Origin: Sthenelais limicola
Taxonomy: Eukaryota > Annelida > Polychaeta > Phyllodocida > Sigalionidae
NCBI GenBank assembly: GCA_942159475.1
Contig: OW804096.1
Coordinates: forward strand, 101,220,194 to 101,284,193
Reading direction: 5' to 3'
DNA: 64,000 bases
Positions 51,761 through 61,870 of the stretch are shown here, in pieces. The translations under genes were made by a program, and so were the position numbers. Position 1 is the stretch's first letter; each line of letters begins with the position of its first letter. Below the pieces are notes generated by a model that ran no database searches, was not told the DNA's origin, and saw nothing but the letters and a program-made list of their open reading frames with translations.

Positions 51761-52473
51761 TGAGATGGGGCCAGGGCTGTTCTGGTAGCCCCCAACTGGC
51801 CAGGTTAGAGTTGGTACGCCCTAATAGGGTCAACAGCAAAACAAGTCATGAAAATAAAGAAAAAGGCAGGAAACCTAAACCACCGAGAGAAGGGAAGGTA
51901 GGGAGGACACCGTTACAAAGATCCCCCTCATTGTCTGCCTCTTTTAAAACGTAATCTGCTCAAGCAGGGGTACTCGATTGAAACAGCTAACTTACTCCAA
52001 CATACATGGAGAGAAGGAACGAGAAAATCGTATAATGTATATCTAAAGACATTATAAATATCCCAAGTTACCCAGAGGACAAGAGAGTGTGTCCTGTACA
52101 TTGCTTGTCGGAATATCTAGATAGATCAGAAGGAGTAAGAGAGGGACAAGATCAGCTGTTCCTAAGTTACATTTGGCCTCACAAAGAGGTTTCGAGATGC
52201 ACAATCTCAAACTGGACAAAACGAACTCTTGCATTAGCAGGAATTAACACAGATAAGTACAAAGCCCATAGTACCAGAGGGGCGGTTACTTCTAAAGCTT
52301 TGACCTTGGGGGTCAACATGAATGTTTTACTTAAACAAGCCTCATGGCGAAACAACAGAACATTTGCAAAATACTATAATAAGAGAATAGAGGACACCTC
52401 TAAGTCAGTGGCTCACACGATATTACGAGATAAGAAGACCAACAAGAAGGTCCTTCGCTCTAAGAAGAAATAA
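51761..52473 (+). pseudogene. DIRS tyrosine recombinase, broken
   Basis: A linker AVLVAPNWPG is followed by a TAG and SWYA, the conserved block between RNase H and recombinase in DIRS pols. The open part, 52087-52473, reads CPVHCLSEYLDRSEG, LFLSYIWPH, ISNWTKRTLALAGI, HSTRGAVTSKAL, WRNNRTFAKYYNK and a basic C-terminus. HSTR is the H-x-x-R catalytic box and one Tyr of KYYNK should be the nucleophile. Stops and shifts upstream (51770-52086) interrupt the N-terminal part. Confidence 0.88.
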
Positions 52474-52655
52474 GGTAAACAATTTAAATTTAAGCTTTTC
52501 ACCTTATTATTGATTATTATTATTATATTGAAGGATTTCAAAGTCCTTTAGGAGAGTGTCTTCGACCTCTCCTTAGTGAGGAAACTATGTATTCTTTTTA
52601 TTTTTCAAATAAATTAGAAACGAGGGTTTCAGAGATTTAGGCTCCTTAGTGGGCT

Positions 52656-52701
52656 ACGAAATCTCGTAGAGTCTCGATCACTATGTGATGGACGAGACAT
52701 A
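52656..52701 (-). repeat. DIRS right inverted terminal repeat
   Basis: atctcgtagagtctcgatca through tggacgagacataa is the inverted counterpart of 48511-48555. Confidence 0.92.
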
Positions 52702-53072
52702 ATTTTACAGTTAACCGAGGCTTACCTGTAAGTTGAGGATTAAACCTGTAATTATGTAGAGGACATCACGGTGTGATCTGACTATACGCCCACCCTACCT
52801 ACCCCTCTGCCTTTCTGCAGAGCCAGGTTTTGGGGGGCCACCCTATCTTACAAAGGGTCTAACTTATTATTAATTATGCCTCGCTCATAGGAAACGTTGT
52901 TTCTTTTTTGGGTAGAGTTTTCTCACTAAAAAACCCTCTTTTAATTCTTTAAAACCTGGTGTGTGTCGCACATGCGCGTACATCTCGTATATTCAGGTCA
53001 CACCGTGATGTCCTCAACATTATTACAGGTTTAATCCTCAACTTACAGGTAAGTCTCGGTTAACTGTAAAAT
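52702..53072. repeat. Palindromic module beside the DIRS element, 79-bp arms
   Basis: 52702-52780 (attttacagttaaccgaggc, ttacctgtaagttgaggatt, ggacatcacggtgtgatc) is inverted at 52993-53072 with few mismatches around a spacer of about 212 bp. Within the spacer, 52952-52990 matches the inner part of the left DIRS ITR (48546-48579) in reverse. It may be an internal complementary region or an additional terminus of a related DIRS-like copy. It could also be a separate inverted-repeat element into which the DIRS inserted. Confidence 0.8.
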
Positions 53073-53247
53073 TGCTTCATACACATTTCCTGTAAATAGA
53101 ACGTTAACACACACTACACCAAAACCGCCAATTATATACAGCATGGCAGTTATGTGCGTTTCATTCTTAATAGCCTTAGAAGCTGACAGTGTTCATCTCA
53201 CAATATAGAGCCTGTAGTTATACATAACCTCTTGTCACTTTTTGCAG

Positions 53248-53472
53248 GCACTGGATTCATCGACAACGTACACCTCAGTTCGGCGCGGCAGGGTGGTGGC
53301 CACGAGGTAGCGACCCACGTAGAGGAGTGCCAATGCCCTGAAGGCTATGTTGGCCAGTTCTGTGAATCGTGCGCTCCTGGCTACCACCGCGACCCACCGA
53401 ACGGAGGACCCATGGCCAAGTGCATCCCCTGCAACTGTAATGGACACTCCGACTCTTGTGATGTCAACACAG
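53248..53472 (+). CDS. LAMC1: Laminin gamma exon: end of L4, rest of LE5, start of LE6
   Basis: The acceptor is ctttttgcag before 53248 and the donor is gtaaac at 53473. It encodes GTGFIDNVHLSSARQGGGHE (end of L4) and ECQCPEGYVGQFCESCAPGY, then CIPCNCNGHSDSCDVNTG. The second block completes LE5 and the third opens LE6. CPEGYVGQFCESC after an L4 domain is the standard laminin arrangement. The acceptor is only about 175 bp beyond the palindromic module at 52702-53072. Confidence 0.97.
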
Positions 53473-53578
53473 GTAAACTGAAACTGAATGAAATTATTTG
53501 AGGATATTAAGTCTTCCGGATCTGTTTGCATCTATTTCTCCATTTGCATTTATGTGAATACAACCCTTATATTTTCAT
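53473..53578. other. Intron start
   Basis: Short non-coding stretch between the LE5/LE6 exon and a MITE. Confidence 0.6.
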
Positions 53579-53995
53579 TATATGGGTCAGATTTTCGGTG
53601 GTCCTGGGTAAGACCTTAAAGGGCCTTTCTGTCCTTTTCTCTTTCTCTCTCTCCCTTCTTCTCTATCTCTAAACTGCCTCCCTCTCAGCACTCCCGCCCT
53701 TGATATAACACTTCAAAGTGTTGATAAGGGCGTAAAGCAAGCAATCTCACTCACTCACTCAGATTTTCGGAAAATGTACAATTGGCAGCTGTACATATTT
53801 AGTAAATTCTACTAAATTAGCCTGCAATATGGGCAATACTTGGTAAATTCAAGTATATTCGGCATTGCATTGATTCTAGCAATCTGTTTGATTAGGTTGG
53901 ACTGAATTTTGAATTTTATTTTGGTGTAAAATTTGGGTTATTTGAGAAGATTTGTGAAGTTGAATTGTACATTTTCTAAAAATCTGACCCATATA
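53579..53995. mobile_element. TA-flanked MITE split by a SINE-like insertion
   Basis: The left end TATGGGTCAGATTTTCGG (53581) continues after the insertion as aaaatgtacaattg. The right end 53962-53993 reads in reverse complement tatgggtcagatttttag then aaaatgtacaattc. TA flanks both sides, as for Tc1/mariner-type elements. A diverged relative with the same interior and right end is at 60735-61115. There is no transposase. Confidence 0.82.
53599..53759 (+). mobile_element. SINE-like insertion with 11-bp target duplication
   Basis: Flanked on both sides by cagattttcgg (53588-53598, 53760-53770), inside the left inverted repeat of the surrounding MITE. It ends with aagcaagcaatc and TCAC repeats. 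It shares its 3' two thirds with 883-1026. The pyrimidine-rich middle and a 34-bp imperfect palindrome before the tail are its main features. No tRNA-like promoter was recognised, so it is either 5' truncated or of another origin. Confidence 0.82.
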
Positions 53996-54238
53996 GGATG
54001 TTTTTCATATAAAATGATTTATCTAGTCTTCTCATTGGTTCTTTTTTTAACAGAAACATCATATTTCAAAGAAACGTTAAATATTATGAAGTCCAACTTC
54101 TCCCCGCCCTGCCCCCATTTACAACCGAAATTAAACTTCTTACATTTGACACGCTCCCACTATTGTAATCAAAATTTCAAGACATACAATTTTCTATACC
54201 AGAAATCTGTCTTGAATTAACTGAATTGCTATTTGCAG

Positions 54239-54424
54239 GACGTTGTATCTGCCAGGATAACACTGCTGGTGACAACTGTGAGAGGTGTGAATCTGGTTTC
54301 TATGGATACGCCCTTGCCGGCACACCTGACGACTGCACGCCCTGTCCCTGCCCTGACCAAGGAGAGTGTGTGGAGCTTTTAGATCGAGATGTCGCCTGCA
54401 TAAACTGTCGCGAGGGTTACACAG
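54239..54424 (+). CDS. LAMC1: Laminin gamma exon: body of LE6 and start of LE7
   Basis: The acceptor is ctatttgcag before 54239 and the donor is gtgaga at 54425. It reads RCICQDNTAGDNCERCESGF, ALAGTPDDCTPCPCPDQGEC and VACINCREGYTG. LE6 is complete and LE7 is begun; the exon ends in phase 1. No later exon could be recognised up to 64000, so the next intron is at least 9.5 kb and the rest of the gene lies beyond the window. Confidence 0.97.
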
Positions 54425-54739
54425 GTGAGAGATACTATCATTTAACACTAATCAACATGTCTATATCTTCTTAGGTTTTAACCAACAACTGATCGCGAGG
54501 GGTTTTGTTCACAGAACTATCCAGTGACAGTCAAACCGGAATAGACTGTCTGTACCTCTTCATAGGACCCCCTGTGATATTACTCTGATTGCTGCTGTAA
54601 ATGTTATGGGGAATATTACAATATTGCATGCATGTCTCATATCAAGGCTATAACACTGGCGGTAAATGTGACATGGAAATACAAATATATTATTAAGCGT
54701 TAGCTCTTACACTCTCTCACTAAGACATGAAATACTGAA
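54425..54739. other. Intron, nothing recognised
   Basis: Non-coding sequence after the last visible laminin exon. Confidence 0.5.
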
Positions 54740-55060
54740 GCAGGTGCTCCCCCGTCAATTAAGCCCAATTTATCTCCACCCTTTCCCGAAATCTGTCCTT
54801 CATGTGTCAGTGCTTGCCATAGTGAAAAGTTTCCCACAGCTTCATATTTCCATAAACTGAAAGTTGATTTCTTTCGAATCGCCCCTATTTAATGCGAATG
54901 GGTGACATCAAAGGAGTAATTAGATTAATCATCACCTTCTACTAAGAAGGTAGGGCTTATCAGATGTAGAGGCCTAGAGGGCCAGCCGCCCAGACTGGTG
55001 ACTGACTGGAGTGGGACCAGTGTACTGATAAAGGTAATAAAGCTAATTGATATATGACAG
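54740..55060 (+). repeat. Dispersed repeat R1, copy 2
   Basis: Matches 28677-29025 and, at its end, 29821-29836. The Penelope-like sequence starts directly after it. Confidence 0.85.
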
Positions 55061-55061
55061 G

Positions 55062-56281
55062 CGATGTCCTGAATAGGGGGTTAAATTTCATCCCAACCCC
55101 AAGGACCACCAACCACATCCATAGCTTAAAAGACTCATGTTCAACAGAAGAGTTGGATGGAAACATCTACTCCAAAATTACCCAGAACAGGACAATAGTC
55201 GGAAAATTTTCCCAGTAGACCACAAAGGATCTATGCGCAAATACGATGCCGACCCAGAAATCGAGGCACTCACCTCATTCACCACCCAGAAAATGAAAAT
55301 CCCACCCAAACTCCCACAACAAAAATCCAACCTGGCGGACACTGAACAACAGGCCCTAAAAGAACTACAAACCAATACCAGTATAATTATCAAACCTGCC
55401 GATAAGGGGGGAGCAATAGTTATACAAAATACCCAGGATTACATCAAGGAAGCTGAAAGACAACTACTGAACCAAGAACACTACAAATTGGTATCTCCAG
55501 ATACCACCTCCAACCACTATCGCACCATCAAAGATAGACTAATAACATTAACCAGGACGGGAATCCTTCCACCAGATTCTGTCCAGACACTCATCCCCAG
55601 ATCACCCAAAACTGCACCATTCTACACCCTCCCCAAAATCCACAAGGAGGGAAATCCAGGTCGCCCAATTGTAGCCGGGATTGACTGTCCCACAGACAGA
55701 ATCTCAGCTGTTTTTGACAACATTCTCAGACCATTGGTCAGAAAAATACCATCATATATACAAGACACCAGACACTTCCTCCAAATACTGGAGGAACATG
55801 GCCCACTACACGACGACGAAATCATGACAACAATTGATGTATCTTCCACTATACACTTCGATCCCACATGAGGACGGTATAGCGGCAGTGGAGGACACAC
55901 TCTATAACCGGCACAACAACCCCTTACACCCCAACATCGTCAGTGAACTAATGTCAATGGTACTCAAAATGAACAATATGTGCTTCAACGACAAAACCTA
56001 TCTACAAGTACAGGGCATAGCTATGGGGACAAAAATTGCCCCTAGCTACGCCAATATATACATGCAACAAATTGAAGAAGACATCTTATCACAAACATCC
56101 ATTAGACCAGTATTATGGAAACGCTACATAGATAACATATTCGCTATCTTCAAATGCTCCTCTGATGAACTAGTCGAATTCCTAGAGGAAATAAATACGT
56201 TCTACAAAACACTAAAATTCACTGCAGAATACAGTAGAGAAACAGTGAACTTCCTTGATGTAACAATTCATGTAAAGGCAA
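55062..56281 (+). pseudogene. Penelope-like reverse transcriptase, broken
   Basis: It begins in one frame with VLNRGLNFIPTP, the conserved N-terminal phrase of Penelope RTs. It shifts near 55130 to a long frame (IIIKPADKGGAIVIQ, YTLPKIHKEGNPGRPIVAGI, DDEIMTTIDVSS) and shifts again near 55850 to LYTSIPHEDGIAAVEDTL and GIAMGTKIAPSYANIYM. The KPADKGGA and YT.IPH..GI phrases are diagnostic. The catalytic block reads RYIDNIFAIF; the second Asp of the usual YIDD is Asn, expected to abolish activity. FLDVTIHVK is the last homologous segment before the deletion. Confidence 0.9.
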
Positions 56282-56522
56282 GGGTCAAGGCATTAGAATA
56301 CGTACGTCTATTTCACATATATGAAATGACAGTTAAAACATTGAAAATATGATTGCTTGGGAGGAGAGACACGTCATGGCAGATTCACGAACTAACCAAA
56401 CCGGAAGAGCAAATTTTGACGCGCATGCGCCAACCGATTCCACCCGTCTATCCCTAGTCGGGCCAGATCATTGAAATAAACTCTGAATTATTATAGTTTT
56501 GAAGACTTTTGAAAATAATCAT
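56282..56522 (+). repeat. Penelope-associated tail, copy 2
   Basis: Same unit as 41497-41741, with aaataaa near its end that could serve as a polyadenylation signal. Confidence 0.8.
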
Positions 56523-56535
56523 TGTTCGGATAGCT

Positions 56536-57925
56536 TTAAAGGGTATCACGCACAATTATTAGAGGTTATTTTTATTCTAATTTCTTCATCAACTCATATT
56601 TCCATATATATCTCCCAGTCTCAATTTAAGTTTGATGCGAATACAATGCTAAAAGATCCCAATTTATATGAGCTAAAAGGCAACACCCCCTCGCTCTGGA
56701 GAATCATCCTGGGTCCATATGTGTGACGTCTTGTGTGGGATAACAAAATTTGGCTCACAGACAGAGTGGTCTCACTAATTAATAACATATAGGGGTCAAG
56801 ACCCTGCATCACTCCCCCTTTTAGAGGGATGATGTGGTTTCACCCCCCACTGAGCCCAGCTCCAGGGTGAGACCAACAGCTGCTACTCATATATGTATGC
56901 TTTGAACCACTGGAGGGGTATTTGGTCATGGGACACCATGCAGAGGTGTCACATAATAGTGTTCTTCACAAATTGGTTGTGGGTCATTACCACCCCTCCT
57001 GTGTAGCGCTGCAGTCAGACCACTGGACGGGCACTTTTATTTTGACCCTATCCCTTCAACATAGTGCCCAAATTTCCCAACCCTTTTGCTCCAACCTTTT
57101 TAAAGCTATGTCCAACGCACTGGGCAGGATTATAGAATCATATGTTTAGAGTAATCATGCCAGGTTTGAGGTCGATTGACCCACTAAATTCTACAATATG
57201 ATAAGTTTTGTCAGAGTGTTTCTACAAGAAACAGGTAAACACAGGGCCACACACACAGGCAGCGGCCAGTTCTAGTGGTATTGACGGGTCAGTGGGCGGG
57301 AATGGTGGGGTCCAGTGGGCACTCAAGTAGGGGAGCATTTCTGCCCGCATTTGGGTGAGGCTCTAATGAGTTCCACATGTGCAAAATCACTCAGAGCGGT
57401 CCCGCAGTTACTGACTGCGGAATATGTAAAGTCTCCTATTGTGGTTAGTCCCAATTAAGATAGAATTCCATGTTGATAACTGGCTTGAGAGTGGTCAGTG
57501 AATATGTAAATAACTTTTTCTTTACCCTAGAAATCATGTCTACAATTCGTTTATGAATAAGCCATTCATATGAGAGAATGCTACACTTGTCCTCACCATA
57601 CTGTAGGAATGGGCAATAACAACATGGAGGCTTTCCTTGGGAAATTAAGGGTTTTCCTACCCTTAGTCTCCTGTCAGTGTGTATAGCACTGGACCCTTAT
57701 AGGACCAGCTGTACAACTACCTCACATGACGTCACAAACTACTGTGTTTTGCCTGGATGTAGCTCCAGTGGCACCCTGCTGTGATTATTCTCCCTTACCA
57801 CTTTAACTGGCTATTTTTATATTATATTATTAAATAAAGTTTTAAGTTGTAAGAGGACATTCATCACATTAATGGGAACTAATAGAAAGTGGAAAGTTGT
57901 CCAAAACTTGCGTGATACCCTTTAA
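56536..57925. mobile_element. TTAA-flanked non-autonomous DNA element, exact 20-bp inverted ends
   Basis: GCTTTAAAGGGTATCACGCA (56533-56552) is exactly repeated in reverse complement at 57909-57928. With TTAA as target (56536-56539, 57922-57925) the element proper is 56540-57921, 1382 bp with 13-bp ends starting AGGG. The 1.4-kb interior has no transposase-like frame. Its AGGGT start beside TTAA parallels the element at 10148-11301. It begins only about 15 bp after the Penelope tail. Confidence 0.75.
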
Positions 57926-60215
57926 AGCCCAAACTTCATAGGAAATCATGTTTACATTTTCTGGGCTAGGAAATCGTATCCAACAACCTCATCTATGTAT
58001 TTTATGTAATTCTCACCTATTAAAGAAGTGGGGAGCCATTTTACATGGAATTAATTATAGCAAACAACTTGTATGGATGCCACCATTGTTGTATGTCACA
58101 TGACTTCTGATGACGTATATGAACCACAACTCACAACGAGGCAGCCCTAGCCTACCCCTCCCATGCCGGATTTGACATATAACTTTTCAATTGATTTGAG
58201 CCATTATTTTATATAAACAGATGATGAGCATTGCACAACAGGTTCCCTTTGAGCCTGAATATTCCATAAACAAATGGTGGGGAAGGTGTTAATGCTAGGG
58301 TGAGGTTGTGGACAGGAGAGAAAGTGTCAAAACATTGCCACCGTCGCCCCTACATATAGTGTTTTGTTTTGGTGTAGGAGGGGAGAGTTGCATACTAAAA
58401 TCGGGGTTCTCTTGGGTGAATAAGGTGTATGTATGATCTGTTTTTATAAAAGTATGAATATCCAAATATCCTCACTGTTAATACATCATATAATTATGTA
58501 TATACCAATGCTTTAAACTAAGCACTTGTAAATTCAATGTTTGTTTACATAATTTATATGTGCCAAGTAGAGTGACCAGTCACACCTAGTGGTTCAGTGA
58601 TGTCATCAATAAACATAGATTACCACCAGTGGCGCTGTTGGTCACCAACATGTCTGCCTCCTTGTAAGAGAGAAGGTGACTTCTTTTCTTATGGTTCGTT
58701 GGTAAATAATGATAACGATCACTAAAATATGCTGCACAAGTACTCCTATGACTATAATGTTTCTGTTATTTGCAAAAAAAATCTTTGGATTCCTATGTGG
58801 TGTTTCGGCTTTAATACATGTTTTACTTAGATTTCAAAATACTTATTTCCTTCCGATAATGCGTTTTTAAACGTTTTTAAGCGATTCTCCATGGCGATCT
58901 CTATCTCCTGTTGCCATCCATAGCATATACGTCTCCCACTCGTGTCCACAGGCCAGTACACTAAAAAATAGAATTGCATCTGAACGATTTGAATGACGTT
59001 TCCACTATAATCTTGGCATATGACGTTTAATATAAGCTTAGATTAGACGTTCATGCATTTATATTCAGTCGATGGTGTAATATAACCAGTCATTTGTATT
59101 GTCTATTTTCTATGTTATTATGAGGGGAGACGATTTAGTTTAAAGTTATGTTATTATGATTAAAATGGGGATCTCTGAATACTGACAGAGGTGAAAAGGC
59201 GAAACAACGGTGCGTCAAAGCACATGGCAATGTTGACAAAAGAAGGTGGTCGGTACGTCCGGTTTTGGGGCTCTGTGTGAGGTAATACTGTCCACCTGGC
59301 ACTCATTAGGGGGGTCTGGAATTCGGCCCCTGTTGTGTGAGGTAATACTGTCCACCTGGCACTCATTAGGTGCAAAAGGAAGACACTAAGGAGAGAAAGA
59401 GTCAGATGAATAGGGACAAGGGATAGTGTTAAAATAACATTCAGGAATAATGAAGAATAAGTCCAAGTAGAGTATGAAGGTTTGTTGTATTTTCTTACTA
59501 GCACATATACAGGTTAGATATGGCAAGTTCAATCGTTCAGTCCTAACTCATTCAATACATCAAAAATACATATATTTATATGGCATCCACCCCCTGTCTC
59601 CAGGCCCATAAAGCACCTGGATATTCCTAGGCAATATCCTAGAATCTCCTGGATACCTAAAGAGAACTAGAGTACTATTGGTTGGAGGGGTGGATACCAT
59701 AGTCTACGTCATAGGAAATACAGTAAATGTAAACAAATACCTTCAAACATAAACAAATCAAAGCTTAATAAATCCCCTAGAGTAGTGCCCAAGCTTGTCC
59801 CTATCCTTATACAAAAACTTGTGCCTAACCCTAGGCTAAACCTAAAGGTGGATCTAAGTTTAGTCAAAGCAAAGCTAAATACTGTCAATATAATTTCTTT
59901 ACAATAGACTGAAAGGGGAGAGTGGTAAGAAAGGGGTGGGCCGTAGAGAGGAGAAAGGGAGAGAGAAAGAGTCAGGAGAAGAATGATTTAGAGTGAAGGA
60001 GGAAGGTTTATGGAATGACTACTGTTTGGACATAGATCTGGAATCCCCATTCACGCTAACGTTAATGAAAGTTGAACGACGGTGGTGTTCGCTGTGTTTA
60101 GGAATAGCATTCACTTATTAAAATAAGCGGTTTTGCCACCGTTCGTCTAGTCTAAGCTTTGGAATTGTGAGTTGAGAGAGTGGGCAGTCTATAACTTCTA
60201 TAGTTGGAGTTGAAT
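57926..60215. other. Intron, one spaced duplication
   Basis: A 41-bp sequence (gtgtgaggtaatactgtcca, cctggcactcattagg) occurs at 59274 and 59334 with 60-bp periodicity. Purine-rich sequence is at 59900-59990. No coding sequence or laminin exon was recognised. Confidence 0.5.
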
Positions 60216-60260
60216 ATCCCCCCTCCCCCTCCCCCTCCCCCTCCCCCTCCCCCTCCTCCT
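60216..60260. repeat. (CCCTCC)n microsatellite
   Basis: About seven ccctcc units on the + strand. Confidence 0.95.
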
Positions 60261-60734
60261 CATCTACGCTCCGTTGTAGCGGCCTCTGATATATCTCTCC
60301 TCCTCCACCTCTCTCCTTCATCCAAGGATGAAGGGGCCCACCTGTGGTGCAGGCAGCTTTGTGGACCATGTCACCGCCTTGTCTTAGATGGGGCAAGATC
60401 AAAGGGTTTATGGCCCTGGCGGTGACCCCTTTATCCGAGGTATAAGTTGGCAGTTTGGCCCTTCTTAAAGGGCCTTCAAAATTTAGCATTTACCCTCCCG
60501 AAATAATTCAGGGATCCAAGGTTAAATGTGTTAAAGGTTTAAACAATTAAAAACCGACCCACTGTCTCCTGTCTCTCCATAAGAGAGAAGGTAACTCATC
60601 AATTAAACCTTCTTGTTATTAATGGCAAATTTATTAATTTGCCATTTTTTACTTTAACTAAAATAAAATTATGTATAGTCATGGATTTTGGTCGTTCGTC
60701 GTCGTCGTCGACATTCCCAACATTCCAGAGTCAT
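60261..60734. other. Intron, nothing recognised
   Basis: Non-coding; a short gtcgtcgtcg run at 60691-60712 and a 17-bp tandem pair (atgtgtacaattggatgc) at 60734. Confidence 0.5.
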
Positions 60735-61115
60735 GTGTACAATTGGATGCATGTGTACAATTGGATGCACACATTGAGCATATAAATCAGGCTCCAAGTT
60801 GAATAGTACTGAATAGATTGGAGTATGTTTTGTACTGCATTCAGTTTGGTTAGGTTGCAATGTATTTTGAACTTTATTTTGGTCTGAAATGTTGGTTATT
60901 AGAGAAATATGTACAATTGGTAGTTGTACACATTCAGTATGCAAGGCTGGCTGGGATTTGGTCAATAGTATGTAAATTCCAGTATGTTTTGTATTGCATT
61001 CTGTTTGTTTATGTTGAAATGTATTTAGAAATTTATTTGGGTCTGAGATGTGGGTTATTACAGATTGGTTAAAGTGAATTGTACATTTTCTGAAAATTGA
61101 ACCCATACATGTATG
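60735..61115. repeat. Relative of the 53579-53995 MITE, internally duplicated
   Basis: Two diverged copies of a 160-170 bp module (agtatgttttgtattgcatt, gaactttattttggtctgaa, tgttggttatta) end in gaattgtacattttctgaaa and attgaacccata. That end matches the right end of the MITE at 53579-53995. The left inverted repeat is largely eroded. Confidence 0.7.
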
Positions 61116-61408
61116 CTCATGTCTGGAACTAAATTGTGTTGTGTCTGTAACTAATGGGCCAGAGATAAGATAAGGCCTGTGGACCCATGCAGACGTATGA
61201 CACCTGTTGTTGTTTGTTTAAACAACAACAGTTTAAACTTTTTAAAATCTAGGTCCAATCTCCACATATCCCTTCATTCTGAGGGAAACTAAAAACTTAA
61301 ACTAATCAACCTTAAATCTCTACAGGCCCAAACCCCATGTATCCCTTCATTCCAAGGGAAATTATTTCATCTTGCAAATCCATATCCAGGCTATGCTACA
61401 TCATTGCA
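61116..61408. other. Intron, nothing recognised
   Basis: Contains a short hairpin (gttgtttgtttaaacaac at 61207-61228). Confidence 0.5.
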
Positions 61409-61870
61409 TCCCCGCCATGGTGCATAGTATGAGCCCTGGGGACATTTATGTATGTGCTACATATGTATGTGCTACATATGTATGTGCTAGCTATGTATGT
61501 GCTAGCTATGCATGTGCTAGCTACGCATGTGCTAGCTACGCATGTGCTAGCTACGTATGTGCTAGGTATGCATGCATGTGTTCCCCGCCATGGTGCATAG
61601 TATGAGCCCTGGGGACATTTATGTATGTGCTACATATGTATGTGCTACATATGTATGTGCTAGCTATGTATGTGCTAGCTACGTATGTGCTAGCTACGTA
61701 TGTGCTAGCTACGTATGTGCTAGCTACGTATGTGCTAGCTACGTATGTGCTAGGTATGCATGCATGTGCTAGCTATGTATGTGCTAGCTACGTATGTGCT
61801 AGGTATGCATGCATGTGCTAGGTATGCATGCATGTGCTAGGTATGCATGTATGTATGTATGTATGTGCTG
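61409..61870. repeat. 15-bp minisatellite with higher-order duplication
   Basis: The unit gctagctacgtatgt and variants (gctacatatgtatgt, gctagctatgcatgt, gctaggtatgcatgcatgt) repeat throughout. A larger block starting cccgccatggtgcatagtat occurs at 61411 and 61584 (173 bp apart), each followed by its own run. Because the unit is a multiple of three, several frames stay open as Tyr-Val-Cys-Ala-like repeats. They are not genes. Confidence 0.95.

Larger units (their letters stand above)
48498..52703 (+). mobile_element. DIRS-like tyrosine-recombinase retrotransposon, nearly full length
   Basis: Inverted terminal repeats (48511-48555 and 52656-52701) enclose gag-like, RT/RNase H and tyrosine-recombinase regions in that order. 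No integrase or aspartic protease is visible. This is the DIRS plan, in which a recombinase joins a circular cDNA and no target duplication is made; none is seen. All reading frames are broken by small indels and stops, so it is inactive. It lies in the intron between the L4 exons at 47037 and 53248. Confidence 0.9.
55062..56522 (+). mobile_element. Penelope-like element, 5'-truncated and internally deleted
   Basis: RT-coding sequence (55062-56280) is joined directly to the 241-bp tail also present alone at 41497-41741. The GIY-YIG endonuclease that normally follows the RT in Penelope elements is missing, and the reading frame runs straight into the tail. It is inserted at the end of an R1 repeat. 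Confidence 0.85.

Noticed and set aside
61372..61821. Repetitive Tyr-Val-Cys-Ala and Val-Leu-Ala-Thr frames
   Set aside because: Open only because the minisatellite unit is a multiple of three; several frames are equally open.
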